Assembly (NCBI GenBank): GCA_017992055.1
Contig: JAGOPK010000013.1
Coordinates: 1 to 64,000 of the forward strand
Origin: Burkholderiaceae bacterium
GTDB lineage: Bacteria > Pseudomonadota > Gammaproteobacteria > Burkholderiales > Burkholderiaceae_C
Length of the DNA stretch: 64,000 nt
Direction of reading: 5' to 3'
Shown: positions 1 through 8,216 of the stretch, piece by piece
Numbering within the stretch: position 1 is the stretch's first letter
Layout: each line of letters starts with the position of its first letter
Position numbers and translations under genes: made by a program
The notes under the pieces: generated by a model
Told to the model about the DNA's origin: nothing
The model's input: only the letters and a program-made list of their open reading frames with translations
The model's database searches: none

Positions 1-602
1 GCCTGGTGATCGAGGAATACCTGTGGACCTTCAACATGCCCACCGACCACCCGCGCGTCAGCTTCAGCGGCGTGTGGGTGCCCGAGTCGGCCCTGCTGGG
101 CCCGCTGGACGGCGGCCTGGCGCTGGCCCAGAGCTTTGTGCACCAGAACCGCATCCGCCAGGCCGCCAGCTCGCTGGGCGCGGCGACCTACTGCGTGGAG
201 CAGGCCGTGGCCTATGCGCGTGAGCGCAAGCCCTTCGGCGAGGAACTGGCGCGCAACCAGGCGATCCAGTTTCCGCTGGTGGAACTGGCCACGCAGTGCG
301 AGATGCTGCGCCTCTTGATCTACAAGACCGCCTGGCAGATGGACCGGCTGGACCACAAGCAGATCGAGCAGCAGCTGTCCGACAAGATCTCGATGTGCAA
401 CTACTGGGCCAATCGCCTGGTCTGCGAGGCCGCCGACCGGGCCATGCAGGTGCATGGCGGCATCGGCTACAGCCGGCACAAGCCCTTCGAGCACATCTAC
501 CGCCACCACCGCCGCTACCGCATCACCGAGGGCGCCGAAGAGATCCAGATGCGCAAGGTGGCCGGGCACCTGTTCGGCTACATGGGGCCGAACAAGCATT
601 GA
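1..602 (+). CDS. Acyl-CoA dehydrogenase, C-terminal part (5' end outside window)
   Basis: This is the C-terminal 200 or so residues of an acyl-CoA dehydrogenase, a soluble FAD enzyme that makes the trans-2-enoyl-CoA in fatty or aromatic acid breakdown. The reading frame is open to the left edge, so the true start is not visible and the GTG at 6 is internal. Visible family marks are the RKPFG stretch, the MQVHGGIGYS segment of the FAD/dimer contact, and YRITEGAEEIQ, where the Glu after the Thr is at the position of the catalytic base in medium-chain type enzymes. An enoyl-CoA hydratase-like gene follows after 16 bases, so the two are probably cotranscribed and act in consecutive beta-oxidation steps. 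The acyl substrate cannot be told from this fragment. Confidence 0.9.
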   Translation, partial: LVIEEYLWTFNMPTDHPRVSFSGVWVPESALLGPLDGGLALAQSFVHQNRIRQAASSLGAATYCVEQAVAYARERKPFGEELARNQAIQFPLVELATQCEMLRLLIYKTAWQMDRLDHKQIEQQLSDKISMCNYWANRLVCEAADRAMQVHGGIGYSRHKPFEHIYRHHRRYRITEGAEEIQMRKVAGHLFGYMGPNKH

Positions 603-618
603 AATCCAGGAGTTCCCG

Positions 619-1437
619 ATGAGCGAATCCGCGCCTGAATCTGCCCCTCTCAGCGAAGAACGCGACGGCCCCGTCGTCACCCTGGTGATGAACGACACGC
701 GCCGCCTGAACCCGCTGACCAAGCCCTTGCAGCGCGCGATGCTGCAGCGCGTGCGCGAGCTGGGCGAAGACCGCAGCGTGCGCGCCCTGGTGCTCACCGG
801 CGAGGGCCGGGGCTTCTGCGTCGGTGCCGACCTGAGCAGCATGGGCCCCTCGTCCGACGAGCCCGGCACGCTGGGCGAGCGCACCGCCAACTGGATGCAG
901 GAGCTGACCAACCCGCTGGCACTGGCGCTGCGCGAGGCGCCGTTCCCGGTGGTCAATGCGCTGAACGGCGCCTGCGCCGGCGCCGGGGCCGGCCTGGCTC
1001 TGTGTGCCGACATCGTGATCGCCGCACGCTCGGCCTATCTGTACCTGCCGTTCCTGCCCAAGCTGGGCATCGCGCCCGACATGGGCAGCACCTGGTTCCT
1101 GGAGCGCCTGGCCGGCCGCAGCCGCGCCATGGGCCTGGCCCTGCTGGGCGACAAGCTCAGCGCCGAGCAGGCCCAGCAATGGGGCCTGGTCTGGCAGGTG
1201 GTGGACGACGCGGCGCTGCGTCCCGAAGCCCAGGCCATCGCCCAGCGTCTGGCGCGATTGCCGGCGCATGCGGTGGGCGAGGCCCGCCGCGCCTTTGCCG
1301 CGGCCGCCAGTAACGATCTGCGCAGCCAGCTGGCCTACGAGGCCGGGCGCCAGCGCGAGCTGATCGACGGCCCCGACTTCGCCGAAGGCGTGCGGGCGTT
1401 CCGCGAGAAGCGCGAGCCCAACTTCGGCAGCCGCTGA
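619..1437 (+). CDS. Enoyl-CoA hydratase/isomerase family protein (PaaG-like)
   Basis: A 272-residue crotonase-fold protein. The ATG at 619 is chosen because AGGAG lies just upstream and the fold starts soon after. The oxyanion-hole region reads RGFCVGADLSSM and the second reads NGACAGAGAGLALCADIVIAA. Classical hydratases have Glu in the GGGxELA position, but here it is Gly (GAGAGLA). The second acidic position falls in LGIAPDMGSTW, with Asp kept. This pattern is that of the PaaG branch (ring-opening isomerase of epoxyphenylacetyl-CoA, or cis/trans enoyl-CoA isomerase) rather than a true hydratase. Its partner is the acyl-CoA dehydrogenase directly upstream. The family is sure; the exact reaction is inferred. 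Confidence 0.88.
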   Translation: MSESAPESAPLSEERDGPVVTLVMNDTRRLNPLTKPLQRAMLQRVRELGEDRSVRALVLTGEGRGFCVGADLSSMGPSSDEPGTLGERTANWMQELTNPLALALREAPFPVVNALNGACAGAGAGLALCADIVIAARSAYLYLPFLPKLGIAPDMGSTWFLERLAGRSRAMGLALLGDKLSAEQAQQWGLVWQVVDDAALRPEAQAIAQRLARLPAHAVGEARRAFAAAASNDLRSQLAYEAGRQRELIDGPDFAEGVRAFREKREPNFGSR

Positions 1438-1455
1438 GCCGCTGAGCCGTCGGGC

Positions 1456-1893
1456 TCAGCGCCCGCGGTCCACGCGCACGGCCAGCACCACCGAGGTGGT
1501 GGTCTTGCGCACGCCATCGGTCTCGCCGATCTGATCGAGCAGGGCGTCCAGGCGCTCGGTGGTGGCCGCGCGCAGCACGGCGATCAGGTCCGATTCGCCG
1601 CTCACCGTGTACAGCTGGGTCAGCTCGGGCATGGCCTGCAGGCGCAGTTGCACCTCGCGTGATCGCTTGGGCTCGACCGCGATGCCCACATGGGCCATCA
1701 CGCCCGGCTGCTGCTCGTCGCGCGCCAGGCGCAGGGTGTAGCCGACGATCACGCCCTCGCGCTCCAGCCGCTGCAGCCGCGCCACCACCGTGGTGCGGGC
1801 CACGCCCAGGCGCCGCGCCAGGTCGGCCGTGGATTGGCGCGCATCGGCCTGCAGTTGGGCGATCAGGGCCCGGTCCAGGTCATCCAGATTCAT
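1456..1893 (-). CDS. Lrp/AsnC family transcriptional regulator
   Basis: A 145-residue regulator starting MNLDDLDRALIAQLQADAR, the usual opening of the Lrp/AsnC winged helix. The helix-turn-helix spans about residues 5-60 (TADLARRLGVARTTVVARLQRLEREGVI). A RAM ligand-binding domain follows (MPELTQLYTVSGESDLIAVLRA). Length is normal for the family. It is transcribed away from the saccharopine-dehydrogenase-like gene at 2020 and the aldehyde dehydrogenase at 3133, so the simplest inference is that it senses lysine or a lysine breakdown product and controls that pair. Much longer open frames that extend it upstream are antisense shadows of the neighbouring genes. Confidence 0.9.
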   Translation of the reverse strand: MNLDDLDRALIAQLQADARQSTADLARRLGVARTTVVARLQRLEREGVIVGYTLRLARDEQQPGVMAHVGIAVEPKRSREVQLRLQAMPELTQLYTVSGESDLIAVLRAATTERLDALLDQIGETDGVRKTTTSVVLAVRVDRGR

Positions 1894-2019
1894 TTCGGCG
1901 ATTGAGGCTGACGATTCGTCGGAAGTATCGCCGCAATCGACGCATTGAGCCTTTCTTCCGTCAGCAGTTCTGGCCAGACTGCCGGGCATCGTCCCCAGTC
2001 CTCGAACGGAGCCCTTCCC
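1894..2019. promoter_or_regulatory. Divergent promoter region, Lrp regulator / lysine catabolic operon
   Basis: The 126 bases between the divergent starts must hold both promoters. An 11-base inverted repeat GACGATTCGTC (1910-1920) lies 17 bases upstream of the regulator start and is a candidate binding site. GGAG sits upstream of the ATG at 2020. I cannot assign -35/-10 boxes with confidence. Confidence 0.4.
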
Positions 2020-3114
2020 ATGCGCATCGCCCTGCTCGGCGCCGGCCACATCGGCCAGACCATTGCCCGCCTGCTGGCCGCCAGCGGCGACTACCAGGTC
2101 ACGGTGATCGACAAGAACCCGCAGTTCCTGGCCCTGCTGGCGGCCCAGGGCATCGCCACCGCGCAGGTCGACACCGAAGACCGTGCCGCGCTGGCGGCCC
2201 AGCTGCGTGGCCAGCAGGCGGTGGTCAATGCCCTGCCCTACCACCTGGCCATCACCGCCGCCACGCTGGCGCTGGAATGCGGCTGCCACTACTTCGACCT
2301 CACCGAGGACGTGGCCGCCACCCAGGCCATCAAGGGCCTGGCCCAGGGTGCGCGCACCGCCTTCATGCCGCAGTGCGGCCTGGCGCCGGGCTTCATCGGC
2401 ATCGTCGCCCACCACCTGGCCCGCCAGTTCGACGAGGTGCGCGATGTGCAGATGCGCGTGGGCGCGCTGCCGGCCTTTCCGACCAACCAGCTCAAGTACA
2501 ACCTGACCTGGAGCGTGGATGGCCTGATCAACGAGTACTGCCATCCCTGCGAGGCCATCCACGGCGGTCAGGCCATCGCCGCGCTGCCGCTGGAGGGGCT
2601 GGAGCACTTCAGCCTGGACGGCGTGGAATACGAGGCCTTCAACACCTCGGGCGGCCTGGGCACGCTGTGCGAAACCTGGTCGGGCAAGGTGCGCAACCTC
2701 GACTACAAGACCGTGCGCTACCCCGGCCACCGCGACCTGATGAAGTTCCTGCTCGACGACCTGGGCCTCGCGGCCGACCAGGAGCAGCTGAAGTCCATCC
2801 TGCGCAAGAGCATGCCGGCCACCATGCAGGACGTGGTGCTGGTCTTCGTCACCGTCTCGGGCATGAAGAACGGCACCCTGTTGCAGGAGGTGTTTGCGCG
2901 CAAGATCTTTGCCGAGCGCAACCCAGCCTCGCCGCTGAGCGCGATCCAGATCACCACCGCCGCCGGCATCTGCGCCGCGGTGGACCTGTTCCGCGAAGGC
3001 CGGCTGCCGCAGCAGGGCTTCATCCGGCAGGAGCAGGTAGAGTTGCCCGCCTTCCTGGCCAACCGCTTCGGCAGCGCCTACCAGCAGTCGCGCCAGGTCG
3101 AGTCCATCGCCTGA
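2020..3114 (+). CDS. Saccharopine dehydrogenase family protein, probable L-lysine 6-dehydrogenase
   Basis: A 364-residue soluble NAD(P)-dependent dehydrogenase. The N-terminal Rossmann motif is GAGHIGQTIARLL, with an acidic residue at the end of the second strand (VTVIDKNP) that favours NAD. The centre carries the saccharopine-dehydrogenase signature HYFDLTEDVAATQ and CGLAPGF. The ATG at 2020 is chosen because it starts the first beta strand and has GGAG upstream. The next gene, 18 bases on, is an aminoadipate-semialdehyde type aldehyde dehydrogenase, which fits lysine 6-dehydrogenase making the semialdehyde (or its cyclic imine) for that enzyme. The alternative is a saccharopine dehydrogenase. 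Substrate assignment rests on context. Confidence 0.82.
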   Translation: MRIALLGAGHIGQTIARLLAASGDYQVTVIDKNPQFLALLAAQGIATAQVDTEDRAALAAQLRGQQAVVNALPYHLAITAATLALECGCHYFDLTEDVAATQAIKGLAQGARTAFMPQCGLAPGFIGIVAHHLARQFDEVRDVQMRVGALPAFPTNQLKYNLTWSVDGLINEYCHPCEAIHGGQAIAALPLEGLEHFSLDGVEYEAFNTSGGLGTLCETWSGKVRNLDYKTVRYPGHRDLMKFLLDDLGLAADQEQLKSILRKSMPATMQDVVLVFVTVSGMKNGTLLQEVFARKIFAERNPASPLSAIQITTAAGICAAVDLFREGRLPQQGFIRQEQVELPAFLANRFGSAYQQSRQVESIA

Positions 3115-3132
3115 ATTCCTGCGGAGCCGCCC

Positions 3133-4677
3133 ATGCCCCACACCCTCACTCCCAAGCCCCCGGCCCAGGTGCTGTCCCTGCTGGCCTCGCTGGGCGTGGC
3201 CGAAGCCGCCGTCACCGGCGGCCGGCTGCGCGCCCGCTCTCCCATCGACGGCGGCTTCACCGGGGCCGTGGCCGCGGCCTCGCCGTCCGACATGACCCAG
3301 GCCATCGCCCAGGCCCAGGCCGCCTTTGTGCAGTGGCGGGCCGTGCCGGCGCCGCGCCGCGGCGAGCTGGTGCGCCTGTTCGGCCAGGTGCTGCGCGAGC
3401 GCAAGGCCGAGCTGGCCGCGCTGGTGACGCTGGAGGCCGGCAAGATCACCAGCGAAGGCCTGGGCGAGGTGCAGGAGATGATCGACATCTGCGACTTCGC
3501 CGTCGGCCTGTCGCGCCAGCTGCATGGCCTGACCATCGCCAGCGAGCGCCCCGGCCACCGCATGATGGAGCAGTGGCATCCGCTGGGCGTGGTCGGCGTC
3601 ATCAGCGCCTTCAACTTCCCGGTGGCGGTGTGGGCCTGGAATGCGGCCCTGGCCCTGGTCTGCGGCGACAGCGTGGTGTGGAAGCCCAGCGAGAAGACGC
3701 CGCTCACCGCCCTGGCCACGCAGGCCTTGTTTGACGAGGCGGTGTCGCGCTTTGGGCCCGAGGCGCCGCAGCACCTGAGCCAGACGCTGAACGGCGGCGC
3801 CGAGGTCGGCGAAGCCCTGGTCGACGACGCGCGCGTGGCCCTGGTCTCGGCCACCGGCTCCACCCGCATGGGCCGGGCCGTGGGCCCGCGCGTGGCGGCG
3901 CGCTTCGGTCGCTGCCTGCTGGAGTTGGGGGGCAACAACGCCATCATCGTCGCGCCCACGGCCGACCTGGACCTGGCGGTGCGTGGCATCGTCTTCGGCG
4001 CCTATGGCACGGCCGGCCAGCGCTGCACCACCACGCGCCGAGTCATCGCCCATGCCAGCATCCACGACGAATTGCTGGCGCGGCTGGAACGCGCCCGCGC
4101 CAGCCTGAAGATCGGCGATCCGCGCGAGTCCGGCGTGCTGGTCGGCCCGCTGGTCGACGAGGCCGCCTTCAATGCCATGCAGGCGGCGCTGGCCCAGGCG
4201 CGGGCCGAAGGCGGCTCGGTCAGCGGCGGCCAGCGGGCCCATGTCGGCAATGAAAACGGCATGCACGACGATGCCTTTTATGCCGTGCCGGCCCTGGTGA
4301 GCATGCCGGCGCAGACGGCCGTGGTCTGCCACGAGACCTTTGCGCCCATCCTCTATGTGCTGAAGTACGACACGCTGGACCAGGCCATCGCGCTGCAGAA
4401 CGGCGTGCCCCAGGGCCTGTCGTCGGCGATCTTCAGCAACGACGTGCGCGAGACCGAGGCCTTTTTGTCGGCCACCGGCAGCGATTGCGGCATCGCCAAC
4501 GTCAACATCGGCACCTCGGGCGCCGAGATCGGCGGCGCCTTCGGCGGCGAGAAGGAAACCGGCGGTGGGCGCGAATCGGGCAGCGATGCCTGGAAGGCCT
4601 ATATGCGCCGCGCCACCAACACGGTGAACTACTCGCGCGCGCTGCCGCTGGCCCAGGGCGTGGTGTTCGACGTCTGA
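3133..4677 (+). CDS. Aldehyde dehydrogenase (alpha-aminoadipate-semialdehyde / piperideine-6-carboxylate type)
   Basis: A 514-residue NAD(P)-dependent aldehyde dehydrogenase of the ALDH7/antiquitin branch. The catalytic Cys298 is in GTAGQRCTTTRR and the general-base Glu264 is in LELGGNNAII. The cofactor loop reads ISAFNFPVAVWAWN and KPSEKTPLT. The GQRCTTTRR context and the C-terminal GEKETGGGRESGSDAWK are typical of enzymes that oxidise alpha-aminoadipate semialdehyde to 2-aminoadipate in lysine breakdown. It follows the saccharopine-dehydrogenase-like gene with an 18-base gap and GGAG before the ATG. The hairpin at 4685-4711 lies just after its stop. Confidence 0.88.
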   Translation: MPHTLTPKPPAQVLSLLASLGVAEAAVTGGRLRARSPIDGGFTGAVAAASPSDMTQAIAQAQAAFVQWRAVPAPRRGELVRLFGQVLRERKAELAALVTLEAGKITSEGLGEVQEMIDICDFAVGLSRQLHGLTIASERPGHRMMEQWHPLGVVGVISAFNFPVAVWAWNAALALVCGDSVVWKPSEKTPLTALATQALFDEAVSRFGPEAPQHLSQTLNGGAEVGEALVDDARVALVSATGSTRMGRAVGPRVAARFGRCLLELGGNNAIIVAPTADLDLAVRGIVFGAYGTAGQRCTTTRRVIAHASIHDELLARLERARASLKIGDPRESGVLVGPLVDEAAFNAMQAALAQARAEGGSVSGGQRAHVGNENGMHDDAFYAVPALVSMPAQTAVVCHETFAPILYVLKYDTLDQAIALQNGVPQGLSSAIFSNDVRETEAFLSATGSDCGIANVNIGTSGAEIGGAFGGEKETGGGRESGSDAWKAYMRRATNTVNYSRALPLAQGVVFDV

Positions 4678-4684
4678 AAAGAAA

Positions 4685-4711
4685 AAGGGCAGGCCTTGTG
4701 GGCCTGCCCTT
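4685..4711 (-). terminator. Intrinsic terminator between convergent genes
   Basis: A perfect 11-bp stem (AAGGGCAGGCC / GGCCTGCCCTT) with a 5-base loop. Read on the minus strand, the stem is followed by a run of Ts broken by one C (the plus-strand A-run at 4677-4686), so it should end transcription of the DUF4148 gene. On the plus strand the trailing T-run is short, so it may only partly serve the aldehyde dehydrogenase. Confidence 0.85.
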
Positions 4712-4732
4712 GTTGCCGAAGCGGCGCCGGAC

Positions 4733-5101
4733 TTACTTGGCGGCGACGTTCTGGCCGGTGGTGCGCTTGGCGGCCGGGGCCACGTTGTTGAAGCCGTAGG
4801 TCTCCGAGTTGATCAGGGCCGCTTCGCCGCTGGCGATGGCGCGGCGCGTCTCGGCCTTGACTTCGGCGCGGGCCACATGGGTGCGCAGCGGCTCGATGTA
4901 GCCGGCACGCCAGGCGTTGATGCTGCCGTCGGCGCGCGCCGCATACAGCTCGGCGGTGACCTGGGTGCGGGTCTTGGTGCTCTTGGCCTGGGTCATCCAG
5001 GTGTCGGGCGTGGCTTCCTGGGCCATGGCGGCGCCGGCACCCAGCAGGGCGATCGCGGCGGTGGCCAGGGTGATCAGGGTTTGGCGGGCATTGCGGCTCA
5101 T
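4733..5101 (-). CDS. DUF4148 domain-containing exported protein
   Basis: A 122-residue protein with a clear Sec signal peptide (LATAAIALLGAGAAMAQE, cleavage probably after AMA). The mature part has the DUF4148 pattern: short helices with T/SR-x-QV-x-AEL and a TYGFNN segment near the end. This family is common in Burkholderiales, often in several copies per genome, with no established function; a periplasmic role is inferred from the signal. GGAG lies 7-10 bases before the ATG. It is followed by its own strong terminator, so it looks monocistronic. Confidence 0.85.
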   Translation of the reverse strand: MSRNARQTLITLATAAIALLGAGAAMAQEATPDTWMTQAKSTKTRTQVTAELYAARADGSINAWRAGYIEPLRTHVARAEVKAETRRAIASGEAALINSETYGFNNVAPAAKRTTGQNVAAK

Positions 5102-5388
5102 GTCAGGCTCCTTCAGGGTCGGTTCTCAGCAGGTTCAATCAGGGCATGTCGTGGGGCCAGGCTTGCGGCCCACTCTGTCCAGCTTCGATGCCCTTCGCTG
5201 TGGGGTGACTGCGGCATCGATGGGATGAACTGTAGGTACTAACCCGATACGGAAAAACCAGCGCCCGCTGAATGCATCATTTCAATTTCACGAACAATGA
5301 ACGGGGTTGAAAACAATCCTGCCGCCCTTTGCTGGGGGTGGTGCCATGGTTCCGACATGGCCATTGTCCATTTGTGAATAATGGTGTC
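5102..5388. promoter_or_regulatory. Intergenic promoter region, DUF4148 gene / LysR gene
   Basis: This 287-base gap contains no gene I can support. It is more A/T-rich than its surroundings, as expected of a divergent promoter. Two candidate sites are visible. TTCA-N7-TGAA at 5287-5301 has the T-N11-A symmetry of LysR boxes. GCCATG-N7-CATGGC lies about 40 bases before the LysR start. Confidence 0.4.
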
Positions 5389-6411
5389 ATGGACCTGATA
5401 CGCGCGATGAGAGTCTTCTGCCGCGTCGCCGACGAGGGCAGCTTTGCCGCCGCCAGCCGTTCGCTGGACCTGGCGCCGGCCGTCGTCACCCGCGTGGTGG
5501 CCGAGCTGGAGGAGCACCTGGGTGCGCGGCTGATGAACCGCACCACGCGCCGCCTGGCGCTGACCGAGGTGGGCGAGGACTACCTGGCCCGCTCGCGCCA
5601 GATCCTGGCCGATGTCGACGATGCCGAGGCCCTGGCGCAAAGCTCCACCGCCGAGCCGCGTGGCCACCTGCGCGTGCTGTGCCCGCCATCGCTGGCCGTG
5701 CACCAGCTGGCCAAGCACCTGCCCGAGTTCCATCGCCGCCACCCGCTGATCACCATCGAGCTGCACACGCCGGGGCCGGTGGAGGCGGTGGACGAGGGCT
5801 ATGACCTGACGCTGATCTCCAACCGCGGCGTGCTGGACGGCGACTTCATCGCCCGGCGCCTGGCGCGCACCGAGGTCATCCTCTGCGCCTCGCCCGAGTA
5901 CCTGGACCTGCGCGGTCGGCCCGCCCATCCGTCGGACCTGGTGCAGCACGACACCATGCTGCCGCCCAGCAGCGAGCTGGCGCGCGGCATCACCTTCGTC
6001 GCCGGCGTGCACGACGGCCGGCCTGGCGACGCCAACGGCCACGAGACCTACACCGTGGTGCCGCATCGGCCGCTGCTCAGCACCAGCCATGCCGACACCA
6101 TGTACGCCGGCGCCCTGCATGGCCTGGGCATCGCCGGCCTGCCGTCGTTCATGATCGAGGACGCGCTGCTGGAGCATGCGCTGGAGCGTGTGCTGCCGGC
6201 CTGGCGTCTGTTCTCGCTGAGCATCTGGGCGGCCATGCCCTCGCGCAAGTTCCTGCCGGCGCGCACCCGCGTCTTCCTCGACTTCCTGGTCGAGATCTTC
6301 GGCGGCACCGAGCGCGACCCCTGGCTGGCCGCGGCCGGCTGCGAGACCCTGCCCTTCGACGGCTGCTGCGACGCCAGTGCGCGGCTGCCCAGCCGCGCGC
6401 TGGCCGGCTGA
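5389..6411 (+). CDS. LysR family transcriptional regulator
   Basis: A 340-residue LysR-type activator/repressor. The N-terminal winged helix covers residues 1-60 (MDLIRAMRVFCRVADEGSF, then SRSLDLAPAVVTRVVAELEEHLGARLMNRTTRRLALTEVG written with short gaps). The effector-binding domain starts near residue 90. The ATG at 5389 is the natural start, with the helix-turn-helix at the usual distance. It is about 35-40 residues longer than most relatives; the extra C-terminal tail contains three Cys (GCETLPFDGCC) and looks unstructured. It ends back-to-back with the next LysR gene, their stops abutting. The target is unknown; autoregulation from the upstream gap is likely. Confidence 0.85.
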   Translation: MDLIRAMRVFCRVADEGSFAAASRSLDLAPAVVTRVVAELEEHLGARLMNRTTRRLALTEVGEDYLARSRQILADVDDAEALAQSSTAEPRGHLRVLCPPSLAVHQLAKHLPEFHRRHPLITIELHTPGPVEAVDEGYDLTLISNRGVLDGDFIARRLARTEVILCASPEYLDLRGRPAHPSDLVQHDTMLPPSSELARGITFVAGVHDGRPGDANGHETYTVVPHRPLLSTSHADTMYAGALHGLGIAGLPSFMIEDALLEHALERVLPAWRLFSLSIWAAMPSRKFLPARTRVFLDFLVEIFGGTERDPWLAAAGCETLPFDGCCDASARLPSRALAG

Positions 6412-7338
6412 TCAGGCGGTGGCCAGGCGCTGCGCCACGCGGTCGCCGACAAACTGCATGAAGGCGCGCACGCGCGCGGTCTGGCGCAGGTCCGGGTGGG
6501 TCAGCATCCACACCGGCACGGCCAGCTCGCTGATGGGCTCGCTGACCGCCACCAGCTCGGGATGGCGCGGCTCCATGAAGGTGGGCAGCAGGGCCACGCC
6601 CAGGCCGGTGTGCAGCACCGCGGCGGCGGCGTTGAAGATGTCCACGCGCAGCCGCACCTGCTCGGGCACCAGGTGCTTGCGCAGCCATTGGTCGTACAGC
6701 CGCGCCTGCTGGTCGCGCTCGAAGGCGATCCAGGGCGCGTCGCGCAGCAGCGTGGCCAGCGGCTGCACCGTCTGCGGCAGGCCCGGCGCGCCGCGGCGGG
6801 CATAGACCCGGCACTGGCTCAGGCCCAGCTGGCGGCCCACCAGGTGCTCGGCCACCTGGTGCGACAGACGGATGGCCACGTCGGCCTCGCGCCGTGCCCA
6901 GCCGGCCGACTCGTCGGCATGGCGCCGGCTCAGGTCGGCCAGGAAGGCGTTTTCGACCACCTCGACCTCGATGCCCGGATAGCTGCGCGAAAAGTCGGCC
7001 AGCGGCTGCGGCAGCAGATGCTCCATCACCACGAAGGCCGTGGTCACGCGCAGCACGCCGGTCAGCTCGCGGTCGCGGCCCGAGACGCGGCGCTCGATCT
7101 CCTCGGCCTGGTCGGCCATGCGCCGCGCCTGCTCCAGCAGCAGGGCGCCAGCCTCGGTGGGCAGGTAGCCGGTGCGCGCGCGCTCGAACAATCGCGCGCC
7201 CAGGCGCTCCTCCAGCGCATCCAGGCGCCGCAGCACCGTCGTGTGGTTGACCGCCAGCTGGCGCGCCGCGCCGGCCAGCGAGCCGGTCTGGCCCACCGCC
7301 AGCGCATAGCGCAGATCGCTCCAATCGAGTTCCGCCAT
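6412..7338 (-). CDS. LysR family transcriptional regulator
   Basis: A 308-residue LysR-type regulator starting MAELDWSDLRYALAVGQTGS. The helix-turn-helix (AARQLAVNHTTVLRRLDALEERLG) is of the group in which the regulator often controls a single neighbouring oxidoreductase or transporter. The effector domain follows (ELTGVLRVTTAFVVMEHLLPQ). The ATG at 7338 is supported by AGGAG about 8 bases upstream on the minus strand. The region upstream (7339-7447) separates it from the small ORF at 7448 on the other strand, which might be its target. No effector can be named. Confidence 0.87.
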   Translation of the reverse strand: MAELDWSDLRYALAVGQTGSLAGAARQLAVNHTTVLRRLDALEERLGARLFERARTGYLPTEAGALLLEQARRMADQAEEIERRVSGRDRELTGVLRVTTAFVVMEHLLPQPLADFSRSYPGIEVEVVENAFLADLSRRHADESAGWARREADVAIRLSHQVAEHLVGRQLGLSQCRVYARRGAPGLPQTVQPLATLLRDAPWIAFERDQQARLYDQWLRKHLVPEQVRLRVDIFNAAAAVLHTGLGVALLPTFMEPRHPELVAVSEPISELAVPVWMLTHPDLRQTARVRAFMQFVGDRVAQRLATA

Positions 7339-7447
7339 CGTCTCCTGGCTTTCTTCAGTGACTGCAAAAATGCAATTGTGCGGTGCGGAGCAATTCCTTG
7401 TGTGCGCCCAAGGTCGGTGACTACATTGATTTGCTCTGCATCTGCCC

Positions 7448-7624
7448 ATGATCGACGCCCTTGCCCATCCCGCGCCCGAAGGTGGCGGCCTGGCCCCGCC
7501 GCCGCTGCGCCTGCTGCTGCCGCGTCCGGCGCCGGCCGCGCCGGTGCGGCTGCGGCCCGGTGCCACGCCGGCCCGGCCCTGGTGGCGGCGCTGGTGGACG
7601 GCCGGCCCGCAGCCCGGTCGCTGA
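7448..7624 (+). CDS. Small Pro/Trp-rich ORF with WWRRWW C-terminus
   Basis: A possible 58-residue protein, MIDALAHPAPEGGG through a Pro/Leu/Arg-rich middle to RPWWRRWWTAGPQPGR. It has no signal peptide or membrane segment and no family I recognise. The support for its being real is the WWxRWW tail, repeated almost base for base in the well-supported small gene at 56686 (TGGTGGCSGCGCTGGTGG in both, in frame). Against it, there is no good ribosome binding site before the ATG. It stands divergent from the LysR gene ending its promoter region at 7339 and 45 bases before the sigma factor. Confidence 0.4.
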   Translation: MIDALAHPAPEGGGLAPPPLRLLLPRPAPAAPVRLRPGATPARPWWRRWWTAGPQPGR

Positions 7625-7669
7625 GCCCGCCCGCGGGAATAATCGGCCGCTTCCGGCCGTAGACCCGAC

Positions 7670-8215
7670 GTGCACGCCCCTGCCAGCTTTCGCCAGCAAC
7701 TGCTCGATGCGATGCCGCGGCTGCGGCGCTATGCACGCTCCCTGTGTTTCGACGCCGCCGGCGCCGACGATCTGGTGCAGACCGTGCTGGAACGTGCACT
7801 GACCCACTGGCAACAGTTCGACCCGCAGCGCGCCATGCTGGTCTGGCTGCTGTCCATCGCCCACAACGCCCACCTGGACCAGCGTCGGCGCGACGCCCGG
7901 CTGTCGGTGGTCGAGCCCGCCGAGGCCGATGCCCGGCAGGACGCGCTGCGTGCCGATCCCGGCGCCGACGTTGGCCTGCGCCTGGACCTGGTGGCCGCGC
8001 TGGCGCGGCTGCCGGCCGAGCAGCGCGAGCCGCTGCTGCTGGTCAGCATCGAGCGCTTCAGCTATGCCGAATGCGCCGAGGCCCTGGGCATCCCCATCGG
8101 CACGGTGATGTCGCGGGTCTCGCGCGGCCGCGTGGCCCTGCGGGCGCTGCTGGAGGGCCGCAACAGCCGCCCCGATCCTCAGCTGGCCTCGCCGTCGCTG
8201 CGGCGGGTGATCTGA
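7670..8215 (+). CDS. ECF-type RNA polymerase sigma factor
   Basis: A 181-residue extracytoplasmic-function sigma factor with a GTG start. Region 2 covers about residues 10-75 (RRYARSLCFDAAGADDLVQTVLERAL, then MLVWLLSIAHNAHLDQRRR). Region 4 covers about 115-165 (ALARLPAEQREPLLLVSIERFS, AECAEALGIPIGTVMSRVSRGR). It is followed, one base after its stop, by a membrane anti-sigma factor, so the pair forms a standard translationally coupled stress switch. The signal is unknown. The AmpG-like transporter and M48 protease that follow on the same strand suggest cell-envelope stress, but that is inference. Confidence 0.92.
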   Translation: MHAPASFRQQLLDAMPRLRRYARSLCFDAAGADDLVQTVLERALTHWQQFDPQRAMLVWLLSIAHNAHLDQRRRDARLSVVEPAEADARQDALRADPGADVGLRLDLVAALARLPAEQREPLLLVSIERFSYAECAEALGIPIGTVMSRVSRGRVALRALLEGRNSRPDPQLASPSLRRVI

Positions 8216-8216
8216 C

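Noticed and set aside
1456-4332. A 958-codon open frame on the minus strand through the lysine genes
   Set aside because: Only its last 146 codons (the Lrp regulator) show a family; the rest is a stop-free antisense shadow of the two dehydrogenase genes, common at this G+C content.
4678-4740. Plus-strand ORF extending past the aldehyde dehydrogenase (4485-4799)
   Set aside because: Arg-rich shadow frame crossing a strong terminator hairpin.
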